Shown here piece by piece: positions 35,771 through 47,637 of a DNA stretch of 64,000 nucleotides (within the stretch, counting starts at the first letter, position 1; every line of letters starts with the position of its first letter). Origin of the DNA: Capsicum annuum. Lineage: Eukaryota; Streptophyta; Magnoliopsida; Solanales; Solanaceae. The translations under genes were made by a program, and so were the position numbers. The notes beneath the pieces were generated by a model. The model made no database searches. It was not told the DNA's origin and worked only from the letters and a program-made list of their open reading frames with translations. The stretch is taken from NCBI RefSeq assembly GCF_002878395.1, contig NC_061120.1:114481407-114545406 (forward strand). The letters run 5' to 3'.

Positions 35771-38099
35771 AGTGACACCTCAAAAAGTTTTTAATCCAAG
35801 TTTAATATTTTAAGCGAATATAAGGTGTACACATTTTATAGCGAATCATATTGTATGCATATGTATATAATTATAGTTACACGAGTTATATGGTTGCTAC
35901 TAGTAGAAAAAAAAAAGAAAAGGGAAAAGGAAAAGTCTTATAAAACTTTAAATTACTACTTCCAAGTTGGGGGCACTTCAAAGGGAAACAAAAAGAAAAG
36001 ATTTTGGTTTTGGGGGAAAAATAACGTACAGTACATACTTATCCAAAAGAAAGGCAGTAAGTACAAAATGAAAAGTTATCGTGCTAGTGGCTTACCTGCT
36101 GCTGTTATCATTTCTTTGTTCCTTCTTTCTAGTAACTACGAACCAAATCAAATAATTTAAGAAGAAATAAGAGGCGGCAGCGGGACTACTTGAACTCAGT
36201 TTCGTTCTATTCTATCGGCGTCCAAGAATTCATTAGAGGAGAAATGGAGGAAGGGATTTTTATTGTAATTTTGAAATAATCATAGAGAAGTGACATTAAT
36301 AACCTAACGTTTGAATTAATTCCTAGAGGTAATTCTTTATCCCTTTCTTTTTGAATTCAATTACAGATAACTATTTGGGGTATTGAAATTGAATTTTTAC
36401 AATAGTTTTTGAAATGGGTTCAAGAGAAGAAAAAAGGATAAAATGAGCAATTTTAGTAAAAGAGGAGCTTTTAGGGATTTCTATCAATTGGGTAAATTTG
36501 CCATTGAATTGTATAAGTTGTTAAAGCTGGAATCCATTACGGATTCTTGTTAAGGAATTCAATTGGTTCCGACCATAATTGAAGAAATTTGGAATAAATT
36601 GGTAAACACTTGTACGAGTCATTAATGGATACATATTTTATCCTTGTAGTTAATCCATTGGCTAGTGATACGTGGAATTTGTGGTTGGAAGGATAAGGGC
36701 TACATTTTTGCGAGATAAATTGCTTGAGGCTTGAAAAGCTATCATAGATAGTTAAGCTCTAAGGTATATAAAGATAAAGCTTCACTCTCCATGAAGTCAC
36801 CACCCTAAATTTCATGCTCTTTCCCAATTGATGTTAGTATAACTCTCATGAAATATGAATGTGGAATCTTTATATTTCCTTCACATCACTCCCTCGTTCT
36901 ACCATCAAGCTTACAAGTATATACCTTTCCTTTTTGGTAAATTTCTATGATACTCCTATATTTTTATAAGTTTCTATACTTGAAGCCCTTTCACTAGAGG
37001 AGTGAATAGTAATAGCATAGTTTCACTTATGTATGGTAGGTAAACGATCATTATCATAACTCATATGTCATAGGCCTTCAATGGATTAATTGATAAATAT
37101 TAACAACAGAAGGGTACATTAGTTTGGCTTGGCATATCCCTCGATCTAATTCTGTGCACAGGATCAAGACTAGACCACTATAGCGATCCCAACAATTAGG
37201 TGTACCTATATTTTTTGCATTATTTGTATTTAAAGTCAATTGGAACGTCTTGTATTGATTTCCCCTGAAATGAGCCAACATATGACATATATGGCCTATG
37301 GGCAGACCCTCATAGTGAGCCTCTAGGTGGGGCGTACCTGATTACAGACTGCGGTTATAGTTACACACATGTGATCATAGTAATGAGTATGTGAGCAACA
37401 TATGCTTTATACTTGCCTCTGATCACCTTTAGAAGGACATATTGTGATCATTTGTATGACTTATAGGATAAATGCATTACTTAGGCAAACTACAGGACCT
37501 ATACTATAATGAACGTTTTCTAAATATTATATATGATACTAATAAGGTTGGTGCATAAGTTATCATTTCATATTACATATGTGTTTTTTGTTGGTTCATT
37601 CATTTCTCACATTACCATTTGACTCATCTAAGCTTTTGTACTTGTCCAGCTGTTATTCTTTCTGCTTTCATACCAGTACACGTTGTTTATGTATCGACGT
37701 CTCAGGCTCACCATATTTTATTAATACTGGCTCAGATTCTCATACTAGTAGATGTCCACATTAGACTCTTTTATCCTTTCCAACAATTATTTTGGTGAGC
37801 TCCAACTCTCTCTTGAGTCAATTTATGCGTAGTAATTTTCATTATATGTACAGGTCTCCAGTTGGGTATGACAGGCCTAATGCCAATTGGTCACTTATAG
37901 TATAGTGTGTAAACTGACTAGAGGCTTCATGGACATCGTGTAGTACTGTGTAGTTTATTAAATATAACTCCTTGTCTATATACACAACATTTATTGAATA
38001 TCCAGCACGTTATTATCCCATAACCTTTTGTATGTCATAGAATATTGATGAGTAACTACATGTGGTTCTTGTTCATCATTATTGTTTTGGGTCGTTATA
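35771..38099 (+). repeat. 5' LTR of triplicated chromovirus
   Basis: It starts AGTGACACCTC (first T mutated) and ends GGTCGTTATA (TG..CA decayed). It aligns end to end with 49968-52303, with about one difference per ten bases by eye over the first 250 bp. A TATA box TATATAAAG lies at 36765-36773. A purine tract (35908-35936) follows the shared phrase 'ggttgctactagtagaaa'. Confidence 0.9.
36765..36773 (+). promoter_or_regulatory. LTR TATA box
   Basis: TATATAAAG sits about 1.0 kb into the LTR. In the 3' LTR the same place reads TATGTAAAG (50967-50975). It is the likely U3/R boundary signal. Confidence 0.6.
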
Positions 38100-38103
38100 A
38101 ACT

Positions 38104-38115
38104 TAGTATCAGAGC
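38104..38115 (+). other. Primer-binding site, tRNA-iMet type
   Basis: TAGTATCAGAGC has one mismatch to TGGTATCAGAGC. It starts five bases after the LTR end. Confidence 0.85.
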
Positions 38116-38319
38116 TCCTAGGTTCAGGTGTCCTAGGAAGTCTACGAGGTCGTGTCTAGTAGGACCTTACTTATCCATGTGTTGCATGCCATATTTATAA
38201 TTAAGAGACTGCATGGACATTTAGGAATTTTACCTTCATATCTAATCTAGATTCTGCAATAGAGCTATGTAATAGAAAGCTACTTCAGACTCTTATTCTG
38301 CTTATTTGTGATACAGACC

Positions 38320-39710
38320 ATGTCTACTATAGAAAAGGCTAAAGCAGCCCAGCAGGCTGCTACTAGCACTAGACAGGTGGAAACCACTACCGATACATCT
38401 CCTATATTGGTGGATTTGAATAGGACTTAAGAAAGTTTGTTGGGTTCTATGCTTCTAGGTTCTCAAAATCCCTGAATGGAAGGAATTACAGAGGTTTCAG
38501 CACCTCCAGTGCTGCCAATAGTAGTTCTTATCTCACCATAAAGATCCTTAGACTAAGATCTTAAGGAAGCAATTCAGTTGCTTACCTAATTGGTTGCCGC
38601 TCAAGCCCAAAGACAGAGTGTGGATGTACTTGTTGCTACTCAGGGAGGGATAGCCAAATCTAGGATCATAGATTTCCTCCTTATGAATCCAATAGAATTC
38701 ATAGGTTCTAAGATTGTAGAGAATCCTCAATAATTCATTAATGGGGCTTACAGATTTTGTAAGGTGATGCGGGTCTCAAATATAGATGCAATTGAATTAG
38801 TTGCTCATCAACTGAAATATATTGCATTTGATTGGTCTGAGATATGGGCTGCCTATATAGGTGAGAAAGCTCCTCCAACGGTTTGGGAAAATTTTTTACA
38901 AGCCTTCATGGATCATTTCATGGCATTAGAGCAGCGAGAGGCGAAAATGGATGAATTTCTATCTTTAAAGTAGGTTAATCTTAGTGTTAAGGAGTATTCT
39001 TTGCAGTTAATATAGTTTTCTAAATGTACTCCATAGGTGGTTAGCACACAAGCAAAACAGATTCATTGCTTTGCGAATGGCCTAGCGGGCTCCTTAAAGG
39101 ACCTTTTTTCTATTACTGTCATGAACAAAGATTTGGATATAGCAAGGATTATTTCCTGTGCTGAGTAGATAGTAGAAGATCAACACAATCGTGAAATAGA
39201 TAGTTAAAGGCAGTAGAGTAAGAAAGCTAGGAGGACCAATCAGTATAAGGGAAGTAGTAGAGCTACCACTAATAGCGGACCACCTAGGTAAACCCTGTTG
39301 GCTGTGCGATTAATATCTAATGCGCCAAATCAGTTCTTGAGGCATAGGTATGAGTAGAGACAGACTTCTAGAGTACAAAAATTATAACCTCAGAGGGGCA
39401 CTAGTCAAGGGTTACCACCTCGACTTTCTTATAGGCAGTGCGGCCGACCACATGGAGGAGAATGTCAGTGCGGTTCAAATGGGAGTTAATGGTATGGTAT
39501 ATTATTTTCCATAAATAAATGGTAAAGGTAGATTTGATCAATCATAGCCTACAGGATCTGCATCAGATTCATCTTCATCAATGCCGTCTTCTTTCCGTGG
39601 TCATCAGGCATCAGCAGGCAGAGGATTTTGGATGGGAAGAGGGCCTGGTTCGAGCGCAGGCCCAAACCATGCGTATGTACTAGCTGGTAGGTAGGATTCA
39701 AAGGCTTTTC
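38320..39710 (+). pseudogene. gag: gag of unit 1 (only copy with the N-terminus)
   Basis: The ATG at 38320 opens MSTIEKAKAAQQAATSTRQV and continues with in-frame stops. The capsid-like core reads RVSNIDAIELVAHQLKYIAF and then PPTVWENFLQAFMDHFMALE (38764-38970). The family form has IRAVELVAFRL and W..F..AFLDRF. A stop at 38971-38973 (TAG) replaces a Gln codon and is shared in position by units 2 and 3. The zinc-knuckle region (about 39480-39520) is too decayed to bind zinc; a CYRCG-type motif is reduced to NGMVYY. Integrase joins the middle of gag at the start of the next units, so the first 76 or so codons exist only here. Confidence 0.8.
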
Positions 39711-40165
39711 CAAAAGTGTTCACAGGTACCTTAGCTATCTTTTCACATAATGTATATGCCTTGATAGACCCAGGATCTACCTTATCATATGTTACTCCAT
39801 TTATTGCTAAGAAGTTTAAAATAGAGCCGAAGTTGTTACACAAACCATTTCTGTTATCGACTCCAGTAGGAGATTCTATTATAGTTACACGGGTCTATTA
39901 TGATTGTGTTGTGACAGTATGTGGTCGGGCTATACTGGCTAATCTGATTGAGCTTGAAATGGTTGACATTGACGTTACTATGGGTATGGACTGGATATTC
40001 TCTTGATATGCTATAGCTGATTGTTGAACAAAGATAGCCCATTTCCACTTCACAAGAGAGCCAATCCTACAGTGGAGGAGTGATTCTATATTGTCTAGAG
40101 GGAGGTTTATTTCCTTTCTTAAGGCACGAAAGCTTATTGCAAAGGGGTGTTAGTATCACCTAGTC
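39711..40165 (+). pseudogene. pol: Protease of unit 1
   Basis: A 96-codon open stretch (39716-40006) reads FTGTLAIFSHNVYALIDPGS followed by TLSYVTPF. This retains the Asp-Pro-Gly-Ser version of the retropepsin active site. It ends with LEMVDIDVTMGMDWIFS, the conserved post-protease block. It is the best-preserved domain in the unit. Flanking stops prevent any polyprotein. Confidence 0.8.
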
Positions 40166-40168
40166 CAA

Positions 40169-40745
40169 GTGAAAGAAATTGAGGCCGAAAAGCGGGCACC
40201 AAGTTTAGGATACATACCTGTGGTGAAAAAGTACTCAGATGTGTTTCCTAATGAACTTCCTGGATTACCTTCTTCCAGAGAGATTGATTTTGGTATTGAT
40301 GTGGATCCTGGTTATCAGCCGATACCAATCCCACCTTATAGAATAACCCCTGCCAAATTGAAAGAGTTAAAAGAGCAGCTAAAAGACTTACTTATCATAG
40401 GTTTCATTCGACCAAGTATATCACCTTGGGGAGATTCAGTGTTTTTTGTATGCAAGAAAGATGGCACGTTGCAAATGTTTATAGATTATAGGTAGCTAAA
40501 TAAAGTAAAATTGTACAATAAGTACCCTCTCCCCCGAATAGATGATTTAATTGATCAATTAAAGGAAGATAGATATTTTTCAATGATCAATTTCATGTTC
40601 GGTTATCACCAGCAAAGAATTCATGAAGCAGATATTCCCAAAACAACCTTTCGAATAAGATATGGCACTTTGAGTTTCTTGTCAAGTCATTTGGGCTAAA
40701 AAATGCTCCGGAAGCCTTCGTGGAAATGATGAAAAAAATTATTCT
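40169..40745 (+). pseudogene. pol: RT of unit 1, catalytic half deleted
   Basis: The linker SDVFPNELPGLPSSREIDFG, then PIPPYRITPAKLKELKEQLK and SISPWGDSVFFVCKKDGTLQ, are clear. A TAG at 40493-40495 replaces the Gln of the YRQLNK motif; units 2 and 3 have the same stop. KYPLPRIDDLIDQLK and a FGL.NAPEAFVEMM motif follow. Immediately after NAPEAF..M the sequence jumps (about 40740-40750) to the Y-D-L-E-L motif of RNase H. The FIDD catalytic box, thumb and connection are therefore gone. Confidence 0.85.
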
Positions 40746-42007
40746 ACTCATGACTTAGAGCTTTTAGCATTCCTATTTTTACTAAAAATTTGTCATCATT
40801 ATTTATGTAGAGTATATGTTGATTTCTTTACAGATCACAAAAATCTTCAATATCTATTCAAGGAGAAAAAACTAAACCTTAGACAAAGGAGGTGGCTAGA
40901 GTTACTGAAGGATTATGATATCAATATTCTATATCATCCCAGTAATGTAACATTATAGCTGATGCTCTTAGTCAACTATCGATGGGTAGTCTAGCACACC
41001 TACTACCTATTTAACACGAAGTAGTGAGAGATGTTCACAAATTGGCTAGCCTTGGCATTTGCCTTGTGGCTTCTCAAAATAGTGGCTTTTTTGTGCATAA
41101 TTCAGCCGAGTCATCACTTATTTCATCAGTTAAGCTAACACAATATAATTATCCTATATTGTTCCAGTACAGAGAGCGAATTCAACAAACTCGAGTCATA
41201 CCATTTAAGCTAGCAAGGGATGGTACTTTGAGGTGTCGAGGCAGAGTGTGTACACCTAATGTATATGGGTTGCAACAACATATTACGTATGAGGCATATT
41301 GTTCTCATTTTATAAGTCATCTCAACTCTAAAAAATGTATCATAATCTAAAATAGATCTACTGGTGGAATGACATGAAGAGAGATATAGCTGAATATATG
41401 GCATAGTGCTCTAATTGTCAACAAGTAAAAGAGGAACATCAAAGAATCGGTGGCCTAGCTCAAACCTTTTGTATTCCTATATAGAAGTGGGATTCTATTA
41501 ATATGGACTTTGTTGTAGGCTTACATTTTTCTTATCAGAAACATTTCTCTATTTGGGTAATAGTTGATCAGTTGACAAAATTAGCCCATTTTTTCTTATT
41601 AAATCTAATAGAACGGCTAAAGATTATGCTTAGATATAAATAAAAGAGATTGTAAACCTACATGGCACCTTGATATCCATTATTTTAGATAGAGGTTCCC
41701 CATTTAAAGCCTAATTTCGGATGTCATTTCATAGGATCTTGGGTACTCAGGTGAACCTTAGCTCTGTAATTTATCTATAGACAGACGGCCAAGATGAGCA
41801 CACCATTCATATGCTCAAAGATATGTTGAGAGCGTGCATTTTAGATTTTAAAGGTAATTGGGATGATTAATTTCCTTTAATATAATTCGCTCATAATAAC
41901 AGTTATTACTCCAGTATTGGCATGGATCTATTCGAAGCTCCCTATGGGAGGCAATGTAGATCACTTATTGGTTGGTTCGAATTAGGTGAAACACAGGTAT
42001 TGGGTCC
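40746..42007 (+). pseudogene. pol: RNase H tail and integrase of unit 1
   Basis: RNase H remnants include FFTDHKNLQYLF and [17 protein letters not shown] (40825-40935). Integrase follows: IYWWNDMKRDIAEYMA*CSN followed by CQQVK (zinc-finger Cys pair, about 41350-41430), INMDFVVGL with the first catalytic Asp (about 41495-41525), then a decayed core to 'ggatctattcgaagctccctatgggagg'. At 42007 the reading switches, after 'attgggtcc', straight into gag of unit 2, so the integrase C-terminus is absent from this copy. Confidence 0.8.
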
Positions 42008-43080
42008 GTAGACCCAAATCTTAAGGGAGCAATTCAGTTAATTACATAATTGGTCATCGCTCAAGCCTAAAGATAGAGTGTGGATGTACTTGTTCCTAAA
42101 TCTAGTATCAAAGATTTCCTCCTTATGAATCCACTAGAATTCATTGATGGGGCTTATAGATTTTGTAAGATGTGCGGGTCTCGAATACAGATATAGTTGA
42201 ATTAGTTGCCCATAGATTGAAAGGTATAACAGTTGATTGGTAAGAGATGTGGGTTTCCTAGAGATGTCAAGAAGCTCCTTCAATGGTCTAGGAAGAAGTT
42301 TTAGAAGCCTTCATGGAACATTTCCTGCCATTATAGCTATGAGAGGGAAAAATGGATGAATTTTTATCTTTAAAGTAGAATAATCTTAGTGTTAAGGTGT
42401 ATTGTTTGCAGTTTATAAAGTTGTCCAAATATTCTCCAGAGGTGGTTAGCTGACAAGCAAAATAGATTCGTCGTATTGTGAATGGCCTAGCGGGTCCCTT
42501 AAAGGACCTTCTTTCTGTTGCTACTATCAACAATGATTTGGATATAGCAATGATTATCGCACGTGCTTAGAAGATAGAGAAAGATCAAACAATCATGAAA
42601 TAGATAGTGAAAGAGAGCAGAGTAAGAGAGATAGGATGACCAACTAGTATCAGGGAAGTAGTGGAGCTACCACTAGTAGAGGACCACCTAGGTAAACCCA
42701 GTCGGCTGTGTGCTCCATATCTAATGCTCCGACTCAGTTCTTGAGTCATAGGTATTAGCATAGCCAGACTTCTAGAGTACCAATCTTACAACCTCAAAGG
42801 GGCGCTAGTCAAGGGTTACCACCTCATTTTTAGAGTAGGCAGTACAGCTGACCATATGGAGGAGAGTATCGGTATGGTTCAAATATGTGTTATTGGTATG
42901 GTATAGAGGGTCATATGGTATGTGATTGTTAATAGCTCAAAGGTAAAGGTAGAGGTGATCGATCACAGCCTTTAGGGTCTGCATCAAATTCATCTTCATC
43001 AGTGCCTTATTCTTCTCGTGGTCCTTAAGCATTAGCAGGCAGCGGATCTTGGAGGGGGAAAAGGGCCTGGTTCAAGCGTA
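42008..43080 (+). pseudogene. gag: gag of unit 2, N-terminus missing
   Basis: It begins at the tandem junction, 'gtagacccaaatcttaaggg', equivalent to 38548 in unit 1. Capsid-like core segments are recognisable but frameshifted. The shared TAG lies at 42376-42378. The zinc knuckle reads CYWYGIEGHMVCDC (about 42885-42935), in which the second Cys is Tyr, as in unit 3. It has no start codon of its own. Confidence 0.75.
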
Positions 43081-43575
43081 GGCCTAAACCATATGTATTC
43101 AATAGCTGGTCGGAAGGATTCAAAGGCTTTTACAGATGTGTTCACAGGTACCTTAACTGTCTTTTCACATAATGTATATGCCTTGATAGACCCAGGATCT
43201 ACCTTATCATATGTTACTCCATTTGTTTCTAAAAAGTTTAGAATAGAGATGGAGGTCTTACACAAACCATTTTTGTTATCGACTCTACTAGGAGATTCTA
43301 TTACAGGTTCACCAGTCTATTATGATTGTGTTGTGACAGTATGTGGTCGGGCCATACCGGCTAATCTAATTGAACTTGAAATAGTCGACTTTGACGTTAT
43401 TATGGGTATGGATTGGTCATTTTCTTGTTATGCTATAGTTTATTATTGAACCAAGATAGCCCATTTCTATTTCCCCGGAGACCAATCCTAGAGTGGAGGA
43501 GTGATTCTATAATGCCTAGAGGGAGGTTTATTTCCATTCATAAGGCACGAAACAAAAGCTTATTGTAAAGGGGTA
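43081..43575 (+). pseudogene. pol: Protease of unit 2
   Basis: A 118-codon open frame (43093-43449) contains NVYALIDPGSTLSYVTPFVS and ELEIVDFDVIMGMDW. The active-site Asp-Pro-Gly-Ser is intact. It aligns with 39716-40006 and 46539-46916. Confidence 0.8.
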
Positions 43576-43576
43576 T

Positions 43577-44172
43577 TTGTATCACCTATTCAAAGTGAAA
43601 GATATTGAGGCCGAAAAGCAGGCACCAACTTTAGGATCCATGCCTATGGTGAACGATTACTCAGATTTGTTTCTTGATGAACTTCCTGGATTACCTACTT
43701 TCAAAGAGATCAATTTTTGTATAGATATGGATCCTGGTTCTCTGCCAATATCAATTCCACCTTATAGAATGGCCCCTTCCGAATTGATAGAGTTAAAATA
43801 GCAGTTAAAAGACTTACTTGCCAAAGGTTTCATCACGCCTAGTATATCACCTTGGGGTGCTACACTACATTTTGTACGCAACAAAGATGGCACGTTGCGA
43901 ATGTGTATAAATTACTGGTAGCTAAATAAAGTGACATTAAATAATAAGTACCCTCTCCGCCAAATAGATGATTTATTTGATCAATTAAAAAGAGCTAGAT
44001 GCTTTTCAAATATTGATTTGAGGTTCGGTTATCACCAACTAAGAATTCGTGTAGGAGATATTCTCAAAATAGCCTTACGGAAAAGATATGAGCACTTTAA
44101 GTTTCTTTTCATGTCATTTGGACTAACGAATGCTCCAGAAGCCTTCATGGACATGATTAATAGAATTATTCC
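43577..44172 (+). pseudogene. pol: RT of unit 2, catalytic half deleted
   Basis: The linker and RT fingers are readable (NDYSDLFLDELPGLP, then [15 protein letters not shown] in part). The shared stop in YRQLNK is at 43919-43921. An 84-codon frame (43931-44185) has [15 protein letters not shown] and [20 protein letters not shown]. Reading then goes directly into [16 protein letters not shown] of RNase H at about 44168-44173, the same joint as in units 1 and 3. Confidence 0.85.
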
Positions 44173-45419
44173 ACTTATGACTTAGAGCTTGCAGTAGTGG
44201 TATTTGTTCTAAAAATTTGGCAACATTGTTTATGTGGAGTACATGTTTATCTCTTTACAAATCATAAAATTCTTCAATATCTATTCATGAAGAAATAGTT
44301 GAACTTTAGACAAAAAAGGTGGCTAGAGTTACTGAAGGATTATGATATCAATATTCACTATCATCCCGGTAAACGTTATACAGTAGCTGATGCTCTTAGT
44401 CGAATATCCATGGGTATTATAGCACACCTTCCACCTATTTAATGCTAAGTAGTGAGAGATGTTCATAAATTGGCCAGTCTGGGCATTTGCTTTGTGGCTT
44501 CTGAAGATAGTGACATTTTTGTGCTTAATTCAGCCGAGTCATCACTCGTGGCATCAGTTACGCAAACGCAATATGATGATCCCTTATTGTTCTAGTACAT
44601 AGAGGGAATGCAACAAAATCAAGTTACACTATTTAAGCTAGCAAGCGTTGGTACTTTAAGGTTTTGAGGCAGATTGTGTATACATAATGTATATAGGTTC
44701 TGACAACAAATTATGGATGAGGCATATTTCTCTCTTTATTCAGTTCATCTGGCTCTACAAAAATGTATCATTGTCTAAAGAGATCTACTGATGGAATGAC
44801 ATAAAGAGATATAGCAGAATATATGGCACAGTGCTCTATTTGTTAATAAGTGAAAGCAGAACATCAAAGAACCGGTGGCCTAGCTCAAACCTTTTGTATT
44901 CCTGTGTGGAAGTGGGATGCTATTAATATGGACGTCGTGGTAGGCTTACATTTTTCTTATTAGAAACATGACTCTATTTGGGTAATAGTTGACCGGTTGA
45001 TAAAATTAGCCCATTTTCTTCCTGTTAAATCTACCAGCACGGCTAAAGATTATGCCAATACATATGTATAAGAGATTGTCCACCTACATGGGACCCCGAT
45101 GTCCATTATTTCAAATAGTGGTTCCCTATTTAAAGCTAAATTTGGGATGTCATTTCATAGAATCTTTCGCCCTCAGGTGAACCTTAGCACTGCATTTTAT
45201 CTGCAAACAGACCGCCAAGATGAGCTCACCATTTAGATGCTCAAAGATATGTTTAGAGCGTGTGTTCTCAATTTTAAAGGTAATTGGGAAGATTATTTGC
45301 CTTTAATATAATTTACTTATAATAACAGTTGGCACGGCCCCATTCTAAGCTCCCTATGGGAGGTGATGTAGATCACCTATTGGTTGGTTCGAAGTAGGAA
45401 AGGCATAGGTATTGGGTCC
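44173..45419 (+). pseudogene. pol: RNase H tail and integrase of unit 2
   Basis: It contains [36 protein letters not shown] and A.ALSRISMG (44175-44420), then integrase: WNDIKRY..YMAQCSIC-type zinc finger (44800-44850), WDAINMDVVVGL (about 44910-44940), and fragments of the core. It ends at 45419 with 'attgggtcc', the same joint as at 42007. Confidence 0.75.
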
Positions 45420-46530
45420 GCAAACCCAAATCTTAAGGGAGCGATTCAGATGCTTACATAATTGGTCGCTGCTCAAGCCCAAAGACAGAGTGTGGATGCC
45501 CTTGTTGCTGCTCAGGGAAGGATAGCCAAATCTAGGATCAAAGATTTCCTCCTTATGATTCCACCAGAATTCACAGGTTCTAAGCTTGTAGAGAATCCTT
45601 AACAATTCATTGGTTGGGATTATAGATTTTTTAAGGTGATGCGGGTCTCGCATACAGATGCAGTTGAATTAGTCACCCATCGACTGAAAGATATTGCAGT
45701 TGATTGGTATGAGATGTGGGTTTCCTAGAGAAGTTAGGAAGCTCCTCTAGCAGTCTGGACAGAAATTTTAGAAAACTTAATGGATCATTTCATGGCATTA
45801 GAGCTGCGGGAGGCGAATATGGACGAATTTCTATCTTTAAAGTAAGGTAATTTTAGTGTTAAGAAGTATTGTTTGCAGTTTGTACAGCTTTCCAAATATT
45901 CTCCGGAGGTGGTTAGCTCACAAGCAAAACAGATTCATCGCTTTGTCAATGGCCTAGCGGCTCCCTTGAATAACCTTTTTTCTGTTGCTTCTATGAACAA
46001 ATATTGGGATATAGCAAGGATTATCACACATGCTGAGTAGATATAGGAAGATCAACACAATCATGAAATAAATAGTGAAAGGGAGCAGAGTAAGAGAGGT
46101 AGAACGACCAACAAGTATCAGGGAACTAGTGGAGCTACCACTAGTAGAGGACCACCTAGGTAAATCCAATAGGTTGTGTGCTCTACATCTAATGCTACAA
46201 CTCAGGTCTTGAGGCATAGGTATGAGATGAGCCAGAGTTCTATAGTACCAAACTTATGACTTTAGAGAGGCGCTAGTCAAGGGTTACCACCTCGACTTTC
46301 TTGTTGTCAGTATGGCCAAACACATGATAGAGAGTGTCGGTGTGGTTCAAATATATGTTACTGGTATGGTATAGAGGGCCATATGGTATGTGATGGTCCA
46401 CAACTCAGAGGTAAAGGTAGTGGTGATCGATTACAGCATTCAGGGTCTGCATCAGATTCATCTTCATTAGTGCCTTCTTTTTCTCGTGGTGCTCAGGCAT
46501 AAGCAGTAGAGGATCTTGGAGGGAAAAAAG
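45420..46530 (+). pseudogene. gag: gag of unit 3, N-terminus missing
   Basis: It starts at the tandem joint. The core is readable in pieces (TDAVELVTHRLKDIAVDWYE, MDHFMALELREANMDEF). The shared stop is TAA at 45843-45845. The knuckle reads CYWYGIEGHMVCDG (about 46345-46395), again with Tyr for the second Cys. Confidence 0.75.
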
Positions 46531-46975
46531 GGCCTGGTTTGAGTGCAGGCCCAAACCGTATGCATGCACTAGCTGGTCGGCAGGACTCAGAGGCTTCTCC
46601 CAATGTGTTCACGGATACCTTAGCTGTCTTTTTACATTATGTATATCCCTTGATAGATCCAGGATCTACCTTATCATATGTGACTTCATTTGTTTCTAAG
46701 AAGTTTAGAATAGAGCTGGAGGTCTTACACAAACCATTTGTGGCATCGACTCTAGTAGGAGATTCTATTATTGCTACACGGGTCTATTATGATTCTGTTG
46801 TGACAGTATGTGGTCGGGCTACACTAGCTAATCTTATTAAACTTGAAATGCTCGACTTTGATGTTATTATGGGTATGGATTTGTTATTCTCTTTTTATGC
46901 TATAGTTGATTATTGAACCAAGATAGCCCGTTTCCACTTCCCAGGAAAGCCAATCCTAGAGTGGAGGAGTGATTC
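46531..46975 (+). pseudogene. pol: Protease of unit 3
   Basis: A 125-codon frame (46539-46916) starts upstream at MSAGPNRMHALAGRQDSEAS and carries the active-site block LIDPGSTLSYVTSFVSKKF, followed by LEMLDFDVIMGMDLLFS. It is the longest open frame of the three protease copies. Confidence 0.8.
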
Positions 46976-46979
46976 TATA

Positions 46980-47637
46980 ATGCCTAGAGGGAGGTTTATT
47001 TCTTTTCTTAAGGTACAAAAGCTTATTGCAAAGGAGTATTTATGTCACCTAGTCCAAGTGAAAGACATTGAGTCCAAAAAGACGGCACAAACTTTAGGAT
47101 CTGTACCTGTGGTAAACGAGTACTCAGATGTTTTTCCTGACAAACTTCCTGGATTACCTACTGCCAGAAAAATCAATTTTGTTATAAATATGGATCCTGT
47201 TTCTCAATCGATATCAATTCCACCTTATTGAATTGCCCATGCCAAATTGAAAGAGTTACAAGAGAAATTAAAATACTTACTTGTCAATGGTTTCATTCGG
47301 CCAAGTATATCACCTTGGGGTTCTCCAGTGCTTTTTGTACACAAGAAAGACAACACGTTACGAATGTGTATAGATTGCGGGTAGCTAAATAAAGTGACAT
47401 CAAAGAAGTAGTACCCTCTCTCCTGAATAGATGATTTATTTGATCAATTACAGGGAGCTAGATGTTTTTCAAAGATTGATTTAAGGTTTTGTTATCACCA
47501 GCTAAGAATTCCTATAACAGATATTCCCAAAATAGACTTTCGGACAAGATATGGGCACTTTGAGTTTCTTGTCGTGTCATTTGGACTAATGAATGCTCTA
47601 GCAGCCCTCATGGACATAATGAACAAAATTATTCCAC
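46980..47637 (+). pseudogene. pol: RT of unit 3, catalytic half deleted
   Basis: VNEYSDVFPDKLPGLPTARK, then [21 protein letters not shown] and a CRQLNK equivalent with the shared stop at 47382-47384. [14 protein letters not shown] is followed at 47632-47637 by the RNase H joint seen in units 1 and 2. Confidence 0.85.

Noticed and set aside
35825..36160. 111-codon open frame as a gene
   Set aside because: It lies in the U3 of an LTR. The copy in the other LTR (50022 onward) does not keep the frame.
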